Origin: an uncultured Sphingomonadales bacterium
Lineage (GTDB): Bacteria; Pseudomonadota; Alphaproteobacteria; Sphingomonadales; Sphingomonadaceae
NCBI GenBank assembly: GCA_937129355.1
Contig: CAKZNA010000220.1
Span: 1 to 39,504, forward strand
Length of the DNA: 39,504 bases
Direction: 5' to 3'
Made by a program: the position numbers and the translations under genes. Numbering within the stretch: the first letter of the stretch is position 1; each line of letters starts with the position of its first letter. Below the pieces are notes generated by a model, which saw only the letters and a list, made by a program, of their open reading frames with translations, had not been told where the DNA came from and made no database searches. Below are positions 33,667 through 39,504 of the stretch, one piece after another.

Positions 33667-36552
33667 CTATTTCGCGCCATTCTTTTGCGTTGCATCAGCT
33701 TTTACCAGCGTTTCGGGCAGTGACCTGAAAATATAGCTGTCTTTGTTTTTGAGGAACCGGATGGCGGCTTGATGTATGTCTGCGGCCGAAATCGATTTGA
33801 AAACCGCCTCGCTTGTCCGGAACCGATCAAGGCGGTCGGGCCGCGTTTGCGCCAATGCCGCGAGCCCGATCCAGGTGCGGTTATTCTTTCGCCAATCAAG
33901 ATAGGATTCCAGGACCGGCTTCCTTGCACGTTCAAATAGATCGTCGTCGGCAGGCGCCGTTACCATCTCGGCAATAATCGCCTCAACCGTATCTTCTATA
34001 GCCGCCAAATCTTTTGGGTCGCCGCTGGTTGAAATGGAAAATGTGCCGCGGCCCGGATAAATATCCGACATATAGGCGCTGGCAGAGCCGCCATAGCTCG
34101 CGCCCAGCTTTTCACGCAGCTCATCAAGCAAGCGAATTCGAACCACCCGCGCCAGAAGGTCCATCGTCATATCAAGCTTATGGTCCTTGCCGTCCGTAGT
34201 TGGCCAGGCCCGGCGCCAGCTTAGCTGGTTTGCCTCGCCCTTATGCGGGATTTCATGAATGCCGGTGGAGGCGGACCATTTGGTTTGGCGCGCCGCTTCG
34301 TAATCATCGGCGGCGGCAGACCGTTGAGGCAAAGCACCAAAAGTCTTTGCGACGAACGCGATAGCTTCTTCTTCATCAAGATCGCCGACCAGACCGATTT
34401 CAAGGCGATTTTTGGAAAGGCTGTCGCCAAGTATGGCCTTTAGCTGATCAAGATTATGCGCCTTTACCGTTTCGAGAGGCGGCAATGAAAAGCGCGGGTC
34501 ATTATCGGTCAATATTCTATTATAGGCGATATTGAGCGCCGTACCCGGTGTTGAATCAAATCTAGCATAGCGCTCCTCCAAAGGCCGCCGGTAAAGCCGG
34601 AGCGCTTCTTCGCGGTAGCCAGGATAGGCCGTATAGGCCGCAAGCAACTGCAGCTGGGTTTCCAGATCGGCAGATGCGATGGTGCCGGACCCGCGGAAAA
34701 ATTCGTCGCTGGCGGAAAGCGATGCACGCACAGTTTTTCCGGCAAGTACCGACCTCAGCTCGTCATAGTCATGCGCCTCTAGCCCGCCGGAAATATAGGT
34801 TCCGTTCATCAGGGATGTCAGCGCAGCCTTGTCTTTTCCAAATGATAATTCGCCGCCTGCAATCCGGATCGAAAAGCGAATTCGGTCGTCTTCAAACGCG
34901 GTTTTCTTGATGTTGAGCAGCACGTTGTTTTTGAAACGCACGGTGCGAATGCCAAGGTCATCAATGCGGCTGTCTTTGGCGATTTCTCCCGCTTTGCCAA
35001 AATCGGTATAGGCAAATTCTTTGGCATCGCGTTTGACGGGAGGTTTAACGGCGAGCTTCCGGCTTTCGTTAAATATCGAAAGCAGTTTGTTCGGGTCGCC
35101 CGCCTTCTTGGCTTGGAAAAATAATAATGGCCGGTCGAGTTTGCCATACCAGTTTGCAAACTCGCTATTGATGGCTTCGCCGGTTAGGAGTGGCTTGATC
35201 GACAGCCATAGCAATTGCAGATCGGCGGGATCATTTAATACATTATCGCCAAGCCCCACAAGCGCGCCGGCAAAGGCTCGGCTGGGCCGCGTCGCTGCGC
35301 CATTTGCGGCATTGATATAGTTTGCATCCAGCCGTTTGATCTGTTCCAAAATCTCTTTGGCGGTAAATCCATATTGTGCCGCTTGGCGGATTGTCTGCTC
35401 AATGACCGGCAGCATTTGTTCGGATGCACCGTCCTTGACGGCCATATTCAATCCGACTGTCGCGAGATTATCACACAGCCCTAATGAGAAACCCAAACCT
35501 GCGCCAAGCAATGGAATATCTTCCTTGCGCCGTTTGCGGTTTATCCGTTCGCGAATTATCGCACCAGCAATCCGGATTTTGCTTTCGAGCAATGCCCGGC
35601 TGAAATTATCCGGCCGTATCTTGTCGGGTAATATCTGGACGATCCCTATCCGTTCGACCAGTTTGGGATGCGTAAACTGGCTTGCTGCGCTGGAACGGTT
35701 GGTGTTGAAACCACATGTGTCAAAGTCAGCAAGTGGCGGGCCGTCATTTTTCCAGCTGGAAAATTTCTCTACGATCATCTTTTCAATTGCAGCGGGGTCA
35801 ATTGGCCCAACAACCACAATGCGCGTTCGGTCTGGCCGGTACCATTTGGCATAGAGCGCCTTCATCTTTACAGCTTCAGCATTTTCAAGGACAGATTTTT
35901 TGCCAATCGGATAGCGGTTTGAGAAATAGCTGCCGGGATAAAGAAAGCTGCTGCGCGCGCGCCGCGCCTGATAGGAGTAATTTTCGCGTTGGCGCATTTC
36001 GGCAATCACCACGCCGCGCTCCCTGTCGACAGCACCCGCATCAAAAGTAATTTCGCTGGCCGTCTCGCGCATCAGGAAGAACGCCTTGTCGATCAGCTGC
36101 AGGTCGGGGCGGGGTAGATTGAGCTTGTATGTTGTTTGGGTAAATCCAGTGGAGGCATTGGTGTCCGCGCCAAAGGCCAACCCCAGCCGTTCGAGCATTT
36201 TCACCATTTCGCCTTCGGGCACATTGGTCGTTCCGTTAAACGCCATATGCTCGATAAAATGAGCCAAGCCCTGCTCATCGTCGGCTTCGGCGGCAGACCC
36301 GAAATCAAGCGCCATGCGGACCAGCACTTGGTTCTGCGGGCGTTTGTTGGGGCGAATGGCGTATATCAACCCATTAGGCAGCTTGCCGTAAATGACGCTT
36401 TGATCGGGCTTCAGGTCAGATGTTTCGGCATTCCACGGCGCAGTGCGCTCTGCACCAGTGGGAGGCGCGGGATGTTTTCCGGTAGCAAAAACCGGGGTAG
36501 AAAAAGCAAATAGCAAGACGCCGATTAACGCGCCGAAAGAAAGTCTGATCAT
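33667..36552 (-). CDS. M16 family zinc metallopeptidase, secreted
   Basis: 961 residues. Signal peptide at the N-terminus (SFGALIGVLLFAFSTPVFA), so periplasmic or exported. Inverted zinc motif HFIEH at residues 98-102 (H-x-x-E-H) with the downstream GVVIAEMRQRENYSY Glu, in the first peptidase domain; the second half repeats the fold without the motif (LLDELREKLGASYGGSASAYM). The two-domain length resembles the PqqL/pitrilysin-like enzymes of Gram-negative bacteria. Substrate unknown. It sits between purC (52 bases upstream) and purS (85 bases downstream) on the same strand, with no terminator seen. Confidence 0.93.
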   Translation of the reverse strand: MIRLSFGALIGVLLFAFSTPVFATGKHPAPPTGAERTAPWNAETSDLKPDQSVIYGKLPNGLIYAIRPNKRPQNQVLVRMALDFGSAAEADDEQGLAHFIEHMAFNGTTNVPEGEMVKMLERLGLAFGADTNASTGFTQTTYKLNLPRPDLQLIDKAFFLMRETASEITFDAGAVDRERGVVIAEMRQRENYSYQARRARSSFLYPGSYFSNRYPIGKKSVLENAEAVKMKALYAKWYRPDRTRIVVVGPIDPAAIEKMIVEKFSSWKNDGPPLADFDTCGFNTNRSSAASQFTHPKLVERIGIVQILPDKIRPDNFSRALLESKIRIAGAIIRERINRKRRKEDIPLLGAGLGFSLGLCDNLATVGLNMAVKDGASEQMLPVIEQTIRQAAQYGFTAKEILEQIKRLDANYINAANGAATRPSRAFAGALVGLGDNVLNDPADLQLLWLSIKPLLTGEAINSEFANWYGKLDRPLLFFQAKKAGDPNKLLSIFNESRKLAVKPPVKRDAKEFAYTDFGKAGEIAKDSRIDDLGIRTVRFKNNVLLNIKKTAFEDDRIRFSIRIAGGELSFGKDKAALTSLMNGTYISGGLEAHDYDELRSVLAGKTVRASLSASDEFFRGSGTIASADLETQLQLLAAYTAYPGYREEALRLYRRPLEERYARFDSTPGTALNIAYNRILTDNDPRFSLPPLETVKAHNLDQLKAILGDSLSKNRLEIGLVGDLDEEEAIAFVAKTFGALPQRSAAADDYEAARQTKWSASTGIHEIPHKGEANQLSWRRAWPTTDGKDHKLDMTMDLLARVVRIRLLDELREKLGASYGGSASAYMSDIYPGRGTFSISTSGDPKDLAAIEDTVEAIIAEMVTAPADDDLFERARKPVLESYLDWRKNNRTWIGLAALAQTRPDRLDRFRTSEAVFKSISAADIHQAAIRFLKNKDSYIFRSLPETLVKADATQKNGAK

Positions 36553-36604
36553 AGCGATAACCGTTACGCATTCCTATCTGAATGGCAACTGTCTGTTAGG
36601 CGGC

Positions 36605-37393
36605 CTAGTTTTCTTTTTTGCCCTTTTTCGCGCGGTGGCTGTCGAGATCGAGCACAGCAGAATCGCCTTCTTCGGGCAGCAGGCCCAAACGGCGCGCAAC
36701 CTCCTGATATGCTTCGACCTCTCCGCCCAGATCGCGGCGGAAACGGTCTTTGTCCAGTTTCTCTCCGGTTTCAATATCCCACAGACGGCAGCCATCGGGG
36801 CTGATTTCATCGGCCAGAATAATGCGGGAGAAATCGCCGTCAAACAAACGGCCAAACTCAAGTTTGAAATCAACCAGTTTAATGCCGATTCCGGCAAACA
36901 TACCGCAGAGAAAATCATTGATACGGATTGCCATGGCGGCGATATCCTGCATCTCTTCCTGCGTCGCCCAGCCGAAACAGGCGATATGTTCTTCGGCAAT
37001 CAACGGATCGCCCAAAGCGTCGTCTTTATAGCAATATTCAAGCAAAGTGTGCGGCAATGGCTTGCCTTCTTCGATGCCCAGCCGCTTGGTTAGCGATCCT
37101 GCGGCGACGTTGCGCACGATAACTTCGATAGGAACAATCTCTACCTGTTTGACCAGCTGCTCGCGCATGTTGAGGCGGCGGACAAAATGGGTCGGGATGC
37201 CGATATGCGCCAGCCGCGTGAAGATATGCTCCGACACACGGTTGTTGATGACGCCCTTGCCAGCAATATTGCCCTTCTTGGCGGCGTTGAAAGCGGTCGC
37301 GTCATCCTTGAAATATTGGATGATCGTGCCAGGCTCAGGGCCTTCATACAAAATCTTGGCCTTGCCTTCATATATCTTGCGGCGCTGGGTCAT
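36605..37393 (-). CDS. purC: Phosphoribosylaminoimidazole-succinocarboxamide synthase (SAICAR synthetase)
   Basis: Joins CAIR and aspartate using ATP in purine synthesis. 262 residues from the ATG at 37393 ([20 protein letters not shown]); an ATG six codons earlier would bury the AAGGGG ribosome site. Motifs: [61 protein letters not shown] (given in parts here: DFKLEFGR and ILADEISPD), and [21 protein letters not shown]. Highly charged C-terminus. It is followed by the M16 peptidase and then purS-purQ. Confidence 0.96.
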   Translation of the reverse strand: MTQRRKIYEGKAKILYEGPEPGTIIQYFKDDATAFNAAKKGNIAGKGVINNRVSEHIFTRLAHIGIPTHFVRRLNMREQLVKQVEIVPIEVIVRNVAAGSLTKRLGIEEGKPLPHTLLEYCYKDDALGDPLIAEEHIACFGWATQEEMQDIAAMAIRINDFLCGMFAGIGIKLVDFKLEFGRLFDGDFSRIILADEISPDGCRLWDIETGEKLDKDRFRRDLGGEVEAYQEVARRLGLLPEEGDSAVLDLDSHRAKKGKKEN

Positions 37394-37423
37394 GGCATAT
37401 TGCCCCTTCAATCGAAAAATTTA

Positions 37424-37478
37424 CCCCGGCAGGAGCGGGCCTTCTGTGAAAAGACTCGGCGCTGCCGGGGCGTTTTTT
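37424..37478 (+). terminator. Terminator-like hairpin facing the plus strand, upstream of purC
   Basis: CCCCGGCAG (37424-37432) pairs perfectly with CTGCCGGGG (37462-37470) around a 29-base loop, then CG and seven T residues (37473-37479). The T tract is on the plus strand, yet the flanking genes (purC and the DUF4349 lipoprotein) are both on the minus strand. On the minus strand only a weak TAAATTTTT follows. Confidence 0.55.
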
Positions 37479-37509
37479 TATCTATAGGCGTTCAATTGCG
37501 CCGGGGCAA

Positions 37510-38472
37510 TCAACTCTCTTCAGCGGCCTCCACGATAGCGTCCTCATCTCTACGCCAGAAGCGGAAGCGCCAGCCAAATTTGCGCCTGCTCCAAAGCAAC
37601 AACCCGATGATAAGCGCCCATGGCAGCAGGAAGATAAATGCGCTGATGATAAAGGCTATTGTCATGCCCAGCATCGACCCTGCTGACCCGATGGCATAGC
37701 GAATAGGTTCAAAGAATCCGCCTGCCGAAGGCGACCCAGCACTGTACCGGATAGTCATTTTGCTAAAGGCCACACGGCCGCGCATTTCGGCAAGCCAGCT
37801 TTGCGCCTGATCAATCTCTTCATTCACCGCCGCGACGCCGCGTTCGGCCTGAACCAGCTCGGATACTTTTCCTGACCGGTTTGTCAGGATTTCCATCAGA
37901 CGGTCGCGTAGCACCGTGCGGGCGCGCAACCGCGCTTCTGTATCGACCATTTGTTTCGATAGGTCATCGCCTTCGATGGATGTGTCTATCGGCTCTCCGC
38001 CTTTGCTTTCAGCCAGCTTGCCCAATTCTTCGCCAAAGCCGCGTGCCTTTGGGGCGGCCACTTCAATCTCAAGCATCGCGGTGGCATAATCGCCCTCGCT
38101 GCCCGATTGTGACATATTCAGGATGCGGCAGCCGCGCGGCCCCTTGCTTTCACACAGATCGGCATGGGCCTTTTGCAGGTCGGGAATTTCGCTCGCGCCC
38201 ATACGGAAACCATATTGATAGGTATAGGCCATTTGCGGAAGGGACACTTTGATATCGGCGGAGGGAACGTCTGTCGCCTCTCCACCTGCGCCGTCCGCAA
38301 CCGCTTCAGCAGTGTCAGCAGCCGCCTCTGCGGCTTCTTCCGCTGGGGCCTCTGTCTGGACATCCAGCCGCTGGACAGCGCTCTCCTTTGCCTCGTAAGA
38401 AGTTTCCTGGCTTTGCCCGCAGCCCACAAGCAAGCCGCAGATAAAGATACTGGTGACAGCAGCAATACGCAT
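37510..38472 (-). CDS. DUF4349 lipoprotein
   Basis: 320 residues from the ATG at 38472, preceded by GGGAGGAG; the frame is open 14 codons further upstream. Lipoprotein signal with lipobox-like LLVGC, an Ala/Glu-rich linker, then a DUF4349 domain: IKVSLPQMAYTYQYGFRMG, MLEIEVAAPKARGFGEELGKL, a coiled-coil stretch (QMVDTEARLRARTVLRDRL, VQAERGVAAVNEEIDQAQSW), MTIRYSA, and a C-terminal membrane helix followed by a basic tail (WSRRKFGWRFRFWRRDED). Function of the family is unknown; probably envelope-associated. Confidence 0.87.
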   Translation of the reverse strand: MRIAAVTSIFICGLLVGCGQSQETSYEAKESAVQRLDVQTEAPAEEAAEAAADTAEAVADGAGGEATDVPSADIKVSLPQMAYTYQYGFRMGASEIPDLQKAHADLCESKGPRGCRILNMSQSGSEGDYATAMLEIEVAAPKARGFGEELGKLAESKGGEPIDTSIEGDDLSKQMVDTEARLRARTVLRDRLMEILTNRSGKVSELVQAERGVAAVNEEIDQAQSWLAEMRGRVAFSKMTIRYSAGSPSAGGFFEPIRYAIGSAGSMLGMTIAFIISAFIFLLPWALIIGLLLWSRRKFGWRFRFWRRDEDAIVEAAEES

Positions 38473-38543
38473 GTTAACTCTCCTCCCATGCAATACAAGC
38501 ATACGATGATACATTATTACATGATAATGGGAAGCGAAAAATT

Positions 38544-39044
38544 ATGACATCGCCCTACGCAGCTATCGATGGCCTTATGAAGACGCTCTATGCTGCCATT
38601 TCCGGACCTTCTGGCGGGCAGGATTGGGAACGTGACCGTGAAATCTATCATCCCGACGCCTTAATCACACGGACACGGATCGTCGATGGCTTACCTGTGG
38701 CATTTACCTTCACTTTTGATGAATTTGTCGAAGCCACAATCCCGCTGCTCGCCGGACGCAGTTTTTACGAGATCGAAACCGACCGCGTAACCGATATTTT
38801 CGGTCAGATCGCGCATGTCTATTCGGTCTATGAAGCCCGCGAAACGCCGGAAAGTACAGAGCTGGAATTTCGCGGCGTGAATATGGTGCATTTGTGGAAT
38901 GACGGGATTGTCGGCGCAGACGGGGTGGGCGTGAAGGGGGATGGCTCGCCGTCGCGTTGGTGGGTGATGAGCATCATCTGGGATAATGAGCGTGAGGGGC
39001 TTGCTCTGCCGGGTAGCTGGGGCGGGAAACGCGTTGCCGATTGA
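38544..39044 (+). CDS. NTF2-like/SnoaL-fold protein
   Basis: 166 residues. The pattern of one long N-terminal helix (AAIDGLMKTLYAAISG), DREIYHPDALITRTRIVDG, FDEFVEATIPLLAG and then several beta strands (GQIAHVYSVYEARE, ELEFRGVNMVHLWNDG, WWVMSIIWDNE) fits the NTF2-like fold. No catalytic residues can be assigned. The gene end overlaps the likely TTG start of aat by 11 bases. Confidence 0.75.
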   Translation: MTSPYAAIDGLMKTLYAAISGPSGGQDWERDREIYHPDALITRTRIVDGLPVAFTFTFDEFVEATIPLLAGRSFYEIETDRVTDIFGQIAHVYSVYEARETPESTELEFRGVNMVHLWNDGIVGADGVGVKGDGSPSRWWVMSIIWDNEREGLALPGSWGGKRVAD

Positions 39045-39504
39045 TCTTCAACTGATGCTCCGGGCCTATGAAAATGGCATATTCCCGATGTCGGATGCGC
39101 GCGATGATCCCGATACATTCTGGGTTGAGCCCAAGACGCGGGCGATATTGCCGCTGGGTGGGCTGCATGTGTCGCGTTCGCTAGCAAAGACGGTGCGGCA
39201 GGACCGGTTTGAGGTAAAGGCTGACACTGCATTTGCCGATGTGATCGAAACCTGCGCCGAAGACGCCGATGATCGCCGGGAAACATGGATCAATGCCGAT
39301 ATAGAAGATGCTTTTATCCGGCTGCACAAGGCCGGCATAGCCCATAGCGTTGAATGCTGGCACGGCGGAGAGCTGGTCGGCGGGCTGTATGGGCTGGCCG
39401 TTGGCCGTGCTTTCTGCGGCGAAAGCATGTTCAGCCGGAAAACCGACGCATCAAAGGTTGCATTGGTCTGGCTGGTTGCGCGATTGCGGCTGGGCGGGTT
39501 TCAG
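39034..39504 (+). CDS. aat: Leucyl/phenylalanyl-tRNA-protein transferase, 3' end cut off by window edge
   Basis: Transfers Leu or Phe from tRNA to N-terminal Lys/Arg of proteins, marking them for ClpAP (N-end rule). 157 codons visible of about 220-250. Start is a TTG at 39034 giving xPIDLQLMLRAYENGIFPMSD; an in-frame ATG at 39055 would lose conserved residues. Family motifs: RAYENGIFPMSD, TFWVEPKTRAILPL, LHVSRSLAKTVR, TWINADIEDAFIRLHKAGIAHS (shown in parts: WINADIEDAF and HKAGIAHS), VGGLYGLAVGRAFCGESMFS. It runs past the end of the window. Confidence 0.93.
   Translation, partial: MPIDLQLMLRAYENGIFPMSDARDDPDTFWVEPKTRAILPLGGLHVSRSLAKTVRQDRFEVKADTAFADVIETCAEDADDRRETWINADIEDAFIRLHKAGIAHSVECWHGGELVGGLYGLAVGRAFCGESMFSRKTDASKVALVWLVARLRLGGFQ

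Overview
The window looks like chromosomal DNA of an alphaproteobacterium of the order Sphingomonadales (inferred from gene order and protein style; Sphingopyxis/Sphingorhabdus-like is my best guess). Supporting signs are the ubiB-ubiE-mutM-rpsT-dnaA neighbourhood, the secB / Tim44-like / mltA / smr block, the rpmH-rnpA-yidD-yidC-engB block, a TonB-dependent receptor with the VTA-type TonB box, and frequent GTG/TTG starts. No phage, insertion sequence, CRISPR array or toxin cluster was seen. It is mostly core genome with a few accessory proteins.

Layout. 1-1617 (minus): ubiE and the start of ubiB, for ubiquinone synthesis. 1789-3340 (plus): two tandem secreted paralogues of unknown function that carry a TonB-box-like motif but no barrel. 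3373-7918 (plus): mutM, rpsT with terminator, a 409-base gap, dnaA with terminator, and a membrane protein with a zinc ribbon and SH3-like repeats. 7975-11946 (minus): DUF4136-type lipoprotein, trpS, murJ, secB. 12231-14746 (plus): Tim44-like protein, mltA and smr, the last with a palindromic repeat inserted in frame. 14730-15875 (minus) dapE; 15932-16396 (plus) cupin. 16405-20219 (minus): rpmH, rnpA, yidD, yidC, engB and a GST, packed as one operon. 20355-21452 (minus): PGPGW-type membrane protein and a ClpP-like periplasmic protein. 21652-23666 (plus): comM/yifB and a small protein.

23663-26450 (minus) is a vitamin B12 unit: a cobalamin riboswitch, a BtuB-like receptor and a downstream membrane protein. 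26562-31330 (plus) is a catabolic cluster of three acyl-CoA dehydrogenases, one lacking the middle beta domain, followed by an MHS-type major facilitator transporter with a large extracytoplasmic insertion. A tRNA-Arg(TCT) (minus), a queuosine-precursor transporter and a small membrane protein follow. 32684-37393 (minus) holds purC, a large M16 metallopeptidase, purS and purQ. The end contains a DUF4349 lipoprotein, an NTF2-like protein and the start of aat.

The most unusual items are the 78-base palindromic element read through in frame by smr, the first acyl-CoA dehydrogenase that seems to lack a normal start codon but has an AUC behind a good ribosome binding site, the tandem TonB-box-like secreted proteins, and the split or truncated dehydrogenase pair. 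I found no convincing wholly new multi-gene system.
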